Source: Paracoccaceae bacterium (GTDB lineage Bacteria; Pseudomonadota; Alphaproteobacteria; Rhodobacterales; Rhodobacteraceae). From it: a DNA stretch of 5,465 nt. The notes under the pieces are model-generated. The model did not search any database and had not been told where the DNA came from. It saw nothing but the letters and a program-made list of their open reading frames with translations. The DNA lies in NCBI GenBank assembly GCA_003561595.1, contig PWWF01000346.1, positions 1-5,465 of the forward strand, in the 5' to 3' direction. Shown one piece after another: positions 1 through 5,465 of this stretch; within the stretch, counting starts at the first letter, position 1; every line of letters begins with the position of its first letter. Made by a program: the position numbers and the translations under genes.

Positions 1-675
1 GAGCGGTCTCGCGATACGCTGCTGGCCAATACGCGGCAATTCGCGCGCGGATTGCCCGCGAATAACGCGCTCTTGTGGGGCGCGCGGGGGATGGGCAAAT
101 CCTCGCTGGTCAAGGCCGTGCATGCGCAGGTGCTGGAAGAGGCGCCTGATAGCGGGCTGACACTGGTCGAGATCCAGCGCGAGGATCTGCCTTCGATCGG
201 GCGGCTGATGGGGCATCTGCGCGCGAGTGCGCAGGCGCGGGTGATCCTGTTTTGCGACGATCTGTCCTTCAGCCATGATGACCAGCATTACAAGAGCCTG
301 AAGGCAGTGCTGGATGGCGGCGTCGAGGGGCGGCCGGAGAATGTGGTGCTGTATGCGACGTCAAACCGGCGCCATCTGATGCCGCGCGACATGATCGAGA
401 ATGAACGCTCGTCCGCGATCACCCCGTCCGAGGCAGTGGAGGAAAAGGTGTCGCTGTCGGATCGGTTCGGGCTGTGGCTGGGGTTCCACCCTTGCGGGCA
501 GGACGAATATCTGGCGATGATCGAGGGCTATTGCGCGGCCTATGGCCTGTCGGTGGAACCCGCGCGCCTGCGCGCCGAGGCGATCGAGTGGCAGGCCACG
601 CGCGGGGCCCGGTCGGGGCGGGTGGCCTGGCAGTTCTTTACCGATCTGGCCGGGCGCGAGGGGGTGCGTCTGTAA
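1..675 (+). CDS. DUF815-family AAA+ ATP-binding protein (5' end missing)
   Basis: The reading frame is open from base 1 and ends at TAA 673-675, so 224 C-terminal residues are visible. The family is usually about 280-300 residues long, so some 60 or more N-terminal residues probably lie to the left. A TTG at 52 is in frame but is not a credible start, because the homologous-looking sequence continues upstream of it. Counting from base 1, residues 27-35 (GARGMGKSS) form a Walker A loop, 81-87 (VILFCDD) look like Walker B, the TSN around 120-122 matches sensor 1, and an SDRFGLW stretch near 153-159 is typical of this family. A C-terminal ARSGR segment may hold the sensor-2 arginine. I assign PF05673 (DUF815) from memory of this motif set. 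The cellular role of the family is not established, and it is presumably a cytosolic P-loop ATPase. No partner gene follows on the same strand, so it is the last gene of its transcription unit. Confidence 0.85.
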   Translation, partial: ERSRDTLLANTRQFARGLPANNALLWGARGMGKSSLVKAVHAQVLEEAPDSGLTLVEIQREDLPSIGRLMGHLRASAQARVILFCDDLSFSHDDQHYKSLKAVLDGGVEGRPENVVLYATSNRRHLMPRDMIENERSSAITPSEAVEEKVSLSDRFGLWLGFHPCGQDEYLAMIEGYCAAYGLSVEPARLRAEAIEWQATRGARSGRVAWQFFTDLAGREGVRL

Positions 676-680
676 GCGTG

Positions 681-768
681 GCTTGGGGGACGGCTGTCCC
701 CCAAACCCCCTGCCTCAAGGGGCTGACGGCCCCTTGAGAAACCCCGTGGATATTTGGACAAAGATGAA
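681..768. repeat. Rhodobacterales-type structured intergenic repeat
   Basis: This element fills the gap between two convergent genes. It holds two perfect hairpins (683-704 and 714-738), each followed directly by AAACCCC (703-709 and 739-745), then a tail at 742-768 reading CCCCGTGGATATTTGG followed by ACAAAGATGAA. I recall similar blocks, with G-run/C-run hairpins followed by a GGATATTT...GATGAA tail, recurring after stop codons in many Rhodobacterales genomes. That is recollection, not something this single copy proves. The tail ends one base before the stop codon of the minus-strand gene, so the element fits exactly between the two reading frames. It may act in termination or mRNA 3'-end protection. 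Confidence 0.6.
683..738. terminator. Tandem hairpins between convergent genes, possible bidirectional terminator
   Basis: Hairpin 1 pairs TTGGGGGAC (683-691) with GTCCCCCAA (696-704) around the four-base loop GGCT. Hairpin 2 pairs CTCAAGGGGC (714-723) with GCCCCTTGAG (729-738) around the five-base loop TGACG. Both stems are perfect and GC-rich. Neither strand has a T tract after the stems, so this is not a canonical intrinsic terminator. The position, 8 bases after one stop codon and 32 bases beyond the opposing one, makes a 3'-end role likely. It could stop RNA polymerase, block 3' exonucleases, or work with Rho. Confidence 0.55.
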
Positions 769-769
769 T

Positions 770-1720
770 TCAGGTGGGGGCGGCGAAGATCGCGTCGATC
801 ATGGCCTGATTGGCGCGTGAATCCTCCAGCGGGCAGGCGAAAGGGGCGCCGGTGAGCGCGCTTTTGCGGAAATTCTCGAGCATGAGCGTGTATTGATTGA
901 CGGCGTTGAACTGGGCGCTGCGGTGCTCGCCCCTTGTGGTCCAGTCCACGCGGCAATCCCCGAAGACATTGGCGTTGAACGGGGCCGAGAGCGCGATCCA
1001 GCCATCCTGGCCGTGAAACAGCATATGCTGGCTGGCATGCTGCATCATCCCGCAATAGAAGGACATGGTGAAGCTGTCGAAATCCGCCCAGACGCGGGCG
1101 AAGGTATCGACGCCCGAGGGGGGGCGGATATCGGCGCGCAGGCGTGTGGGTTCGGCCCCCGTGGCAAAGCGCGCGGTGATGCAGGGATAGACGCCCACAT
1201 CGCGCAGACCGCCCCCGCCCATATCCGCCTGGTGGCGGATATTGCCCAGATCGCGATTGGTATAGGTAAAGCGCCCCTCGACATGTTCGAGCGTGCCGAT
1301 GGCGCCGTCTGCCAGCAAGTCGCGCACCAGATGCCATTGCGGGTGGTGCAGGACCATGAACGCTTCGGCGATCAGTTTGCCGCTGGCCTCGCGTGCGGCG
1401 ATCAGGCTGTCGATCTCGGCCGCCTGCAGCGCGATGGGTTTTTCACAAAGCACATGCTTGCCTGCCTGCGCCGCACGCCGCGACCATTCGACATGCAGGT
1501 GATTGGGCAGCGGGATATAGACGGCATCAACCTGCGGGTCGGCCAGAAGCGCGTCATAGCTGTCATGGACCCGCAGCCCGGGGGAAAGCGCGCGGAACGG
1601 GGCCGCGCGGGCCGGATCGCGCGTGGCCAGCGCCACGAATTCGCTGTCGCGCGCCAGTTGCATGGCCGGTGCCAGCATCTCTCGCGCGATCTTGGCCGCG
1701 CCCAATATGCCCCAACGCAT
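770..1720 (-). CDS. Gfo/Idh/MocA-family NAD(P)-dependent oxidoreductase
   Basis: The complete gene encodes 316 residues from ATG at 1720-1718, ending at TGA 772-770. An in-frame GTG lies directly before it (1723-1721, giving 317 residues). The Shine-Dalgarno-like AAGGGGGG (minus strand, 1735-1728) is 7 bases from the ATG and only 4 from the GTG, so I prefer the ATG. Residues 4-12 (GILGAAKIA) form the dinucleotide-binding Rossmann turn. VDAVYIPLPNHLH near 65-76 and EKP at 93-95 are family hallmarks, the lysine being the expected catalytic residue. EAFMVLHHPQW near 119-129 and DVGVYP at 174-179 belong to the C-terminal substrate domain and resemble the xylose dehydrogenase / dihydrodiol dehydrogenase branch. 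It is probably a cytosolic enzyme that oxidises or reduces a sugar or cyclitol. The substrate cannot be told, and no transport or sugar genes lie beside it. It is transcribed divergently from argS and stands alone on its strand here. Confidence 0.92.
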   Translation of the reverse strand: MRWGILGAAKIAREMLAPAMQLARDSEFVALATRDPARAAPFRALSPGLRVHDSYDALLADPQVDAVYIPLPNHLHVEWSRRAAQAGKHVLCEKPIALQAAEIDSLIAAREASGKLIAEAFMVLHHPQWHLVRDLLADGAIGTLEHVEGRFTYTNRDLGNIRHQADMGGGGLRDVGVYPCITARFATGAEPTRLRADIRPPSGVDTFARVWADFDSFTMSFYCGMMQHASQHMLFHGQDGWIALSAPFNANVFGDCRVDWTTRGEHRSAQFNAVNQYTLMLENFRKSALTGAPFACPLEDSRANQAMIDAIFAAPT

Positions 1721-1748
1721 CACTTATCCCCCCTTGCATGGTGGCGCG

Positions 1749-1776
1749 AGCATAGCGCAGGGCCTGTTGGCTGCAA
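1749..1776 (-). promoter_or_regulatory. Candidate sigma-70 promoter for the oxidoreductase gene
   Basis: Read on the minus strand, TTGCAG (1776-1771) is followed after 16 bases by TATGCT (1754-1749). The -10 matches the consensus at four of six positions and the -35 keeps the TTG core. Transcription would begin near 1742, leaving a leader of about 20 bases that carries the AAGGGGGG ribosome-binding site. The call rests on pattern and position only. Confidence 0.42.
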
Positions 1777-1797
1777 GGGCGCGCGGGTCGCCGCCCA

Positions 1798-1826
1798 TTG
1801 ACGCCTTGGCGGGCGCATCGTAGGGC
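1798..1826 (+). promoter_or_regulatory. Candidate sigma-70 promoter for argS
   Basis: TTGACG (1798-1803) matches five of six bases of the -35 consensus and is followed after exactly 17 bases by TAGGGC (1821-1826). The -10 is poor by enteric standards, but GC-rich -10 elements are common in this group. Transcription would start near 1833, giving a leader of under 20 bases just upstream of the AAGGGAG ribosome-binding site (1836-1842), which ends 8 bases before the argS ATG. Together with the promoter on the other strand, this gives a compact back-to-back arrangement. Confidence 0.45.
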
Positions 1827-1850
1827 AGGGGCGCCAAGGGAGCCCGAGCG

Positions 1851-3596
1851 ATGAACCTGTTTTCCGATATCCGTGCGCATGTGATCACCTGTCTGGACGC
1901 CATGACCCGCGATGGCAGCCTGCCCGAAGGGCTGACGCTGGACGCTGTCGCGGTCGAGCCGCCGCGCGACCCGGCCCATGGGGATATGGCCACGAATGCC
2001 GCCATGGTGCTGGCCAAGCCCGCGGGCCGCAAACCGCGCGAGATTGCCGAGGCGCTGGCCGACCACCTGCTGCGCGACCCGCGCATTGCCAGCGCGGATG
2101 TGGCGGGGCCGGGCTTTCTGAACCTGCGGCTTGCCCCTGCCGTCTGGCAGGGCATTGTCGGCGCGGCGCTGAGGCAGGGCGTGGAATTCGGGCGCTCGGA
2201 TATGGGGGCGGCATTGCGGGTGAATGTCGAGTTCGTGTCGGCCAACCCCACGGGGCCCATGCATGTGGGCCATACGCGCGGGGCCGTGGTGGGTGATGCG
2301 CTGTGCAACCTGCTGGCCTTTGCGGGCTATGATGTGACGCGCGAATACTACATCAACGATGGTGGCGCGCAGGTCGATGTGCTGGCGCGTTCGGCCTATG
2401 AACGCTACCGCGAGGCGCATGGGCGCTCGCCCGAGATTGCCGAGGGCCTCTATCCCGGAGAGTATCTGATCGAGGTGGGTGAGGCGCTCAAGGCCGAGTT
2501 CGGGGACAGGTTTCTGGATCAGCCCGAATCGCTCTGGCTGGACACCATCCGCGATTTTGCCACCACCCGGATGATGGAGATGATCCGCGCCGATCTGGAC
2601 GCGCTGGGTGTGCGCATGGATGTCTATTCCAGCGAAAAGGCGCTCTATGGCACAGGGCGGATCGAATCCGCGATCGAGCGGCTGGGCGCGCAGGGGCTGA
2701 TCTATCAGGGTGTGCTGGAGCCGCCAAAGGGCAAGGCGCCCGAGGATTGGGAACCGCGCGAGCAGACGCTCTTCCGCTCTACCGCGCATGGCGATGATGT
2801 GGACCGCCCGATCCGGAAATCGGATGGCAAATGGACCTATTTCGCGCCCGATATCGCCTATCACCATGACAAGATCGAACGCGGCTATGACATGCTGATC
2901 GATATTTTCGGGGCCGATCATGGCGGCTATGTCAAGCGGATGAAGGCCGCCGTCGCGGCGCTGTCGAATGCGCGCGTGCCGCTGGATATCAAGCTGATCC
3001 AGCTTGTGAAGCTCTATCGCAATGGCGAGCCGTTCAAGATGTCCAAACGCGCGGGCACCTTTGTCACGCTGCGCGATGTGGTCGAGGAGGTGGGTGCCGA
3101 TGTCACCCGTTTCGTGATGCTGACGCGCAAGAATGATGCCACGCTGGATTTCGATTTCGACCGCGTGCTGGAGCAATCCAAGGACAACCCCGTCTTTTAT
3201 GTGCAATATGCCAGCGCCCGGGTGCATTCGGTGCTGCGCAAGGCGCGCGAGGCCGGGGTGGATGTCAGCGATGCGGCGCTGGCGGGCGCAGATCTGGCGC
3301 TGCTGGACCATGAGGCCGAACTGGCGCTGATGCGCAAACTGGCCGAATGGCCGCGCATCGTGGAACTTGCCGCGCGCACGCAAGAGCCGCATCGCGTTGC
3401 GGGCTACCTGTCCGAACTGGCCGCCGAATTCCACGGGCTGTGGAATCGCGGCAACGATCAGGCGCAGTTGCGCTTCGTGCAGGAGGGCGATGGCGCAACA
3501 ACTGCGGCAAAAATCGCACTCGCCCGTGCGACAGGCGTTGTGATTTCTGCGGGCCTTGCTATCTTGGGTGTAACGCCGGTCGAGGAAATGCGCTGA
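1851..3596 (+). CDS. argS: Arginyl-tRNA synthetase (arginine--tRNA ligase)
   Basis: The 581-residue protein is complete and of normal length for bacterial ArgRS. It charges tRNA-Arg with arginine using ATP in the cytosol. The ATG at 1851 is supported by AAGGGAG 8 bases upstream and by an N-terminus (MNLFSDIR) typical of the family. The order is an N-terminal additional domain (about 1-100), the class I catalytic core with HVGH at 138-141 and KMSKRAG at 396-402, then a C-terminal all-helical DALR anticodon-binding domain (about 450-581) ending in the usual GVTPVEEM-like tail. The peptide before HVGH is ANPTGPM, with no lysine. As I recall, ArgRS forms that keep a true KMSK lack the compensating lysine found in forms such as the E. 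coli enzyme, so the two observations agree. The gene appears intact, with no frameshift. It is probably expressed from its own promoter in the 130-base divergent gap. Confidence 0.98.
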   Translation: MNLFSDIRAHVITCLDAMTRDGSLPEGLTLDAVAVEPPRDPAHGDMATNAAMVLAKPAGRKPREIAEALADHLLRDPRIASADVAGPGFLNLRLAPAVWQGIVGAALRQGVEFGRSDMGAALRVNVEFVSANPTGPMHVGHTRGAVVGDALCNLLAFAGYDVTREYYINDGGAQVDVLARSAYERYREAHGRSPEIAEGLYPGEYLIEVGEALKAEFGDRFLDQPESLWLDTIRDFATTRMMEMIRADLDALGVRMDVYSSEKALYGTGRIESAIERLGAQGLIYQGVLEPPKGKAPEDWEPREQTLFRSTAHGDDVDRPIRKSDGKWTYFAPDIAYHHDKIERGYDMLIDIFGADHGGYVKRMKAAVAALSNARVPLDIKLIQLVKLYRNGEPFKMSKRAGTFVTLRDVVEEVGADVTRFVMLTRKNDATLDFDFDRVLEQSKDNPVFYVQYASARVHSVLRKAREAGVDVSDAALAGADLALLDHEAELALMRKLAEWPRIVELAARTQEPHRVAGYLSELAAEFHGLWNRGNDQAQLRFVQEGDGATTAAKIALARATGVVISAGLAILGVTPVEEMR

Positions 3597-3600
3597 CAGC

Positions 3601-3626
3601 GCAGCCCCGCCAGGCTGCATTCTGGC
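3601..3626 (+). terminator. Weak overlapping hairpins after argS
   Basis: GCAGCC (3601-3606) can pair with GGCTGC (3613-3618) around a six-base loop, followed by ATTCT. An alternative, mutually exclusive stem pairs GCCAG (3609-3613) with CTGGC (3622-3626). There is no real T tract. It lies five bases after the argS stop, which suggests a 3'-end role, but it may only attenuate read-through into the SPOR gene. Confidence 0.3.
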
Positions 3627-3650
3627 AGGCCCCGCAAGAGGGTCGTCGCA

Positions 3651-3672
3651 TATTATAAGCGCAAAAGCGCAA
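3651..3672 (+). promoter_or_regulatory. AT-rich island with -10-like TATTAT and tandem AAGCGCAA repeat
   Basis: Within very GC-rich DNA, bases 3651-3658 (TATTATAA) form a short AT-rich island, and TATTAT (3651-3656) matches five of six bases of the -10 consensus. No convincing -35 lies 16-18 bases upstream. Directly after it, the 8-mer AAGCGCAA occurs twice head to tail (3657-3664 and 3665-3672). The position between argS and the SPOR gene suggests a promoter with an adjoining protein-binding site, giving a leader of roughly 95 bases. No regulator can be named. Confidence 0.3.
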
Positions 3673-3759
3673 CGATCAGGCAGTGTCGGGCAGGCATCTT
3701 GCCATACGGAAAACACCAGCAATGGCGGGCTTTGGGCCCGGCATATGTGTGAGGCAGGT

Positions 3760-4932
3760 ATGGGCAGCAACAGATATTATCCAGATTTCGCCGCACCGGG
3801 CCAGGCACCCGGTCCGCAGCACGTGCATGGCGCACCGCAACCGCGTTTGCATGCGACGCGCCATCCGGCACCGCAACCGCAGGCGGCGGGTTACAGGCAT
3901 GACCCCTACGCGCCCCATGCCCCGCACCCGGCCTATACGCCCTACAGCCCGGAGCCGGAATTCGACCCCTATGCGGGCTATGCCTTGCAGGGGGGCGGGC
4001 ACCCGCAGACCTACGCGCAACCGCATGCGGCACCGCCGCAGCCCCGCCCGTCGGCCACGCCCAGAGTGGCGGTCGGCCATGTTGCCCATGCTGTCGGGGC
4101 GGTGCTGTCTGTGGCGTTGATTATCGGGGCAGGGGCCTGGATGTGGCAGATGATTCAGCGCGACGTGGCAGGCGTGCCGGTCGTGCGCGCGCTGGAAGGG
4201 CCCGTGCGCGTGGCCCCCGATGATCCGGGCGGGCGACAGGCCGCGCATCAGGGGCTGGCCGTCAACGGGCTTGCCGGTGCGAGCGAAGAGGCCCCGCGCG
4301 ACCAGATCACGCTGGCCCCGCCGCCGCTGTCGCTGTCCGACGCGGATATGGCCGCCCCGTCGCCCCATGCCGATACGCGCGAATTGACCGCCGGGGATGA
4401 GATGCAGCCCATCCCCGCCGCCTTGCCGCGCGAGACCGATGCCGAAGCGCCCGCGCTGGGCATCAAGGACCCGACGCAACGCGCCGTTGCGCAATCGCCG
4501 CGCCCGACGCCGCGCGATGGCGAGACGGCGTCGCAGGCGCGGGCCTCGGCGCCCGCACCATCGCAATCGTCTGCGTCCTCCAGCAGCGACAGCGATGATC
4601 TGGTCGCATCGGTCGCCGAGTCGGTCGAAGCCAGCATCTCCGGCAACCGCAGTTTCGATGTGGACCCCGCGACCATCGGGCCGGGCACACGTCTGGTACA
4701 GCTTGGCGCCTATGACGATGTCGAGAAGGCGCGCACGGCATGGGATCAGCTGGCGCGGCGCTTCTCGCCGCTGCTGGATGACCGGGGCCGCGTGATCGAG
4801 GCCGCGCATAGTGGCGGATCGGTGTTCTACCGCTTACGGGCGCACGGGTTCAGCGATGAACGCGACGCGCGGCGCTTCTGCGCGGCGCTGGTGGATCAGC
4901 AGATCGACTGTATCCCGGTCCTGATCCGGTGA
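3760..4932 (+). CDS. SPOR-domain inner-membrane protein (peptidoglycan binding)
   Basis: From ATG 3760 the protein has 390 residues. An in-frame ATG at 3745 would add five, but GAGG (3751-3754) sits 5 bases before 3760, while the stretch before 3745 folds into a hairpin and has no good ribosome-binding site. Residues 1-105 are low complexity, rich in Pro (about 24), His (9) and Tyr (9). Residues about 108-130 form one membrane helix, so the N-terminus is probably cytoplasmic. A short conserved-looking block follows (about 136-170, including VPVVRALEGPVRV). Residues about 180-300 are an Ala/Pro/Ser-rich linker. Residues about 308-390 are a SPOR domain beginning RLVQLGAYDDVEKA, which by family knowledge binds glycan strands lacking stem peptides at the division site. 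Two cysteines, C374 and C384, lie in that periplasmic domain. It overlaps nagZ by four bases. The layout is FtsN-like in architecture only, with no evidence of orthology. Confidence 0.9.
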   Translation: MGSNRYYPDFAAPGQAPGPQHVHGAPQPRLHATRHPAPQPQAAGYRHDPYAPHAPHPAYTPYSPEPEFDPYAGYALQGGGHPQTYAQPHAAPPQPRPSATPRVAVGHVAHAVGAVLSVALIIGAGAWMWQMIQRDVAGVPVVRALEGPVRVAPDDPGGRQAAHQGLAVNGLAGASEEAPRDQITLAPPPLSLSDADMAAPSPHADTRELTAGDEMQPIPAALPRETDAEAPALGIKDPTQRAVAQSPRPTPRDGETASQARASAPAPSQSSASSSSDSDDLVASVAESVEASISGNRSFDVDPATIGPGTRLVQLGAYDDVEKARTAWDQLARRFSPLLDDRGRVIEAAHSGGSVFYRLRAHGFSDERDARRFCAALVDQQIDCIPVLIR

Positions 4933-5465
4933 CCTCAACCCTGCGCGCTGTCATCTTCGGCTGCTCTGGCCCGGTGCTGAGCGCGGCAGAGCGCGGGTTT
5001 TTCGCGCAATCCCAGCCCTGGGGCGCGATCCTGTTTGCCCGCAATATCGAGTCCCCCGCCCAGTTGCGCGCCCTGACCGCCGATCTGCGCGCTGCCGTGG
5101 GCCGCGACATGCCCATCCTGATCGATCAGGAAGGCGGGCGCGTGCAGCGCATGGGGCCGCCGCATTGGCGCGGCTGGTTGCCCGCGCTCGATCAGGGGGC
5201 GCAGGCGCGCGACCCGGTGCGCGCGATGTATCTGCGCGGGCGTCTGCTTGCGGCTGATCTGCGCGATGTCGGTATTGATGTGAATTGCGCGCCGCTGGCC
5301 GATATCGCCACGGCGCAGACTCATCCGATCCTGCGCAACCGCTGCTATGGCAGCACATTGCCGGATGTGGTGGCCCGCGCCCGCGCCATGGCGGACGGGC
5401 TGATGGCCGGCGGCGTGCTGCCGGTGCTCAAGCACATTCCCGGCCATGGCCGCGCGCTGCGCGAC
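4929..5465 (+). CDS. nagZ: Beta-N-acetylhexosaminidase NagZ, GH3 family (3' end missing)
   Basis: The frame begins at GTG 4929, whose last two bases are shared with the SPOR gene's TGA (4930-4932), and stays open to the right edge, giving 179 residues of an expected 330-345. No Shine-Dalgarno sequence precedes it, and the next in-frame ATG is at residue 61, within the conserved fold, so translation by coupling from the SPOR gene is likely. Family motifs are clear: PWGAILFARNI at 30-40, DQEGGRVQR at 66-74, CAPLADI at 120-126, and KHIPGHG at 168-174, the signature loop that in GH3 NagZ is followed by Asp-Ser-His. D179 is the last codon seen. The catalytic histidine of that loop and the nucleophilic aspartate lie beyond the window. 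NagZ is a cytosolic enzyme that removes GlcNAc from GlcNAc-1,6-anhydroMurNAc muropeptides during wall recycling. In relatives I expect scpA and scpB next. Confidence 0.95.
   Translation, partial: MTSTLRAVIFGCSGPVLSAAERGFFAQSQPWGAILFARNIESPAQLRALTADLRAAVGRDMPILIDQEGGRVQRMGPPHWRGWLPALDQGAQARDPVRAMYLRGRLLAADLRDVGIDVNCAPLADIATAQTHPILRNRCYGSTLPDVVARARAMADGLMAGGVLPVLKHIPGHGRALRD

Noticed and set aside
540..1337. A 265-codon minus-strand frame running through the intergenic hairpins into the ATPase gene
   Set aside because: It crosses two genes and the structured repeat in a different frame from the oxidoreductase. Its product is low-complexity Arg/Gly-rich with no motif.
893..1801. A 302-codon plus-strand open frame opposite the oxidoreductase
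   Set aside because: It is antisense to a gene with clear family motifs, has no recognisable domain and no ribosome-binding site, and is best explained as a GC-driven shadow.
3589..3603. Short palindrome TGCGC/GCGCA over the argS stop codon
   Set aside because: Only five base pairs with a five-base loop, overlapping the final codons and without a T tract. It is probably chance in GC-rich sequence.
3699..3727. TTGCCA as a -35 element for the SPOR gene
   Set aside because: With 16-18 base spacing the -10 would be AATGGC, ATGGCG or TGGCGG, none of which resembles a promoter.
1563..3770. A 735-codon open frame on the minus strand covering all of argS
   Set aside because: It lies antisense to a clear argS and runs across the argS promoter region into the oxidoreductase gene. 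Its translation is Arg/His/Gly-rich without recognisable motifs. Long antisense frames are expected in GC-rich genes because stop codons are rare there.
3676..4809. A 377-codon minus-strand frame opposite the SPOR gene
   Set aside because: The plus strand carries a coherent membrane helix plus SPOR domain. The antisense product is Arg/Gly-rich with no domain.
4935..5447. A 170-codon minus-strand frame opposite nagZ
   Set aside because: NagZ catalytic-loop motifs on the plus strand settle the coding strand, so this frame is a shadow.
1..5465. Search for a new defence, mobile or RNA system
   Set aside because: No spaced direct repeats, tRNA or rRNA signatures, transposase or integrase motifs, or long unexplained intergenic stretch are visible. 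All gaps are under 170 bases and every real frame belongs to a known family.

Overview
The window looks like a housekeeping stretch of a GC-rich alphaproteobacterial chromosome, most likely order Rhodobacterales (family Rhodobacteraceae or Roseobacteraceae). This rests on three things: the very high GC, the gene order argS / SPOR-domain protein / nagZ that I know from this group, and an intergenic element of a style I associate with Rhodobacterales genomes (G/C-run hairpins followed by a 'CCCCGTGGATATTTGG...GATGAA' tail). The exact genus cannot be told from the sequence.

Layout from left to right. (1) Positions 1-675, plus strand: the 3' part of a DUF815-type AAA+ ATPase gene whose start lies outside the window. 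(2) Positions 676-769: a short convergent intergenic region filled by two perfect hairpins and the conserved tail. (3) Positions 770-1720, minus strand: a complete Gfo/Idh/MocA-family NAD(P)-dependent oxidoreductase. (4) Positions 1721-1850: a 130-base divergent promoter region with a plausible promoter in each direction. (5) Positions 1851-3596, plus strand: complete arginyl-tRNA synthetase, argS. (6) Positions 3597-3759: an intergenic region with weak hairpins, an AT-rich island and a tandem 8-base repeat. (7) Positions 3760-4929/4932, plus strand: a single-pass inner-membrane protein with a C-terminal SPOR domain. (8) Positions 4929-5465, plus strand: nagZ, overlapping the SPOR gene by four bases (GTGA) and running off the right edge. 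It is easy to miss because it has no stop codon in the window and starts with GTG.

The SPOR protein and NagZ probably work on related material. SPOR domains bind peptidoglycan glycan strands stripped of stem peptides, and NagZ trims GlcNAc from the muropeptides released by wall turnover. Their translational coupling fits a shared cell-wall role. argS is a constitutive translation gene that sits next to them in many relatives. The oxidoreductase and the DUF815 ATPase appear to be separate transcription units with no evident link to the cell-wall pair.

I found no RNA gene, CRISPR array, insertion sequence, prophage piece or toxin/defence module, and I do not see evidence of an undescribed system. 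The points most worth a second look are the structured repeat at 681-768, the low-complexity N-terminal region of the SPOR protein, the AT-rich island with tandem repeat before it, and the coupled SPOR/nagZ pair.
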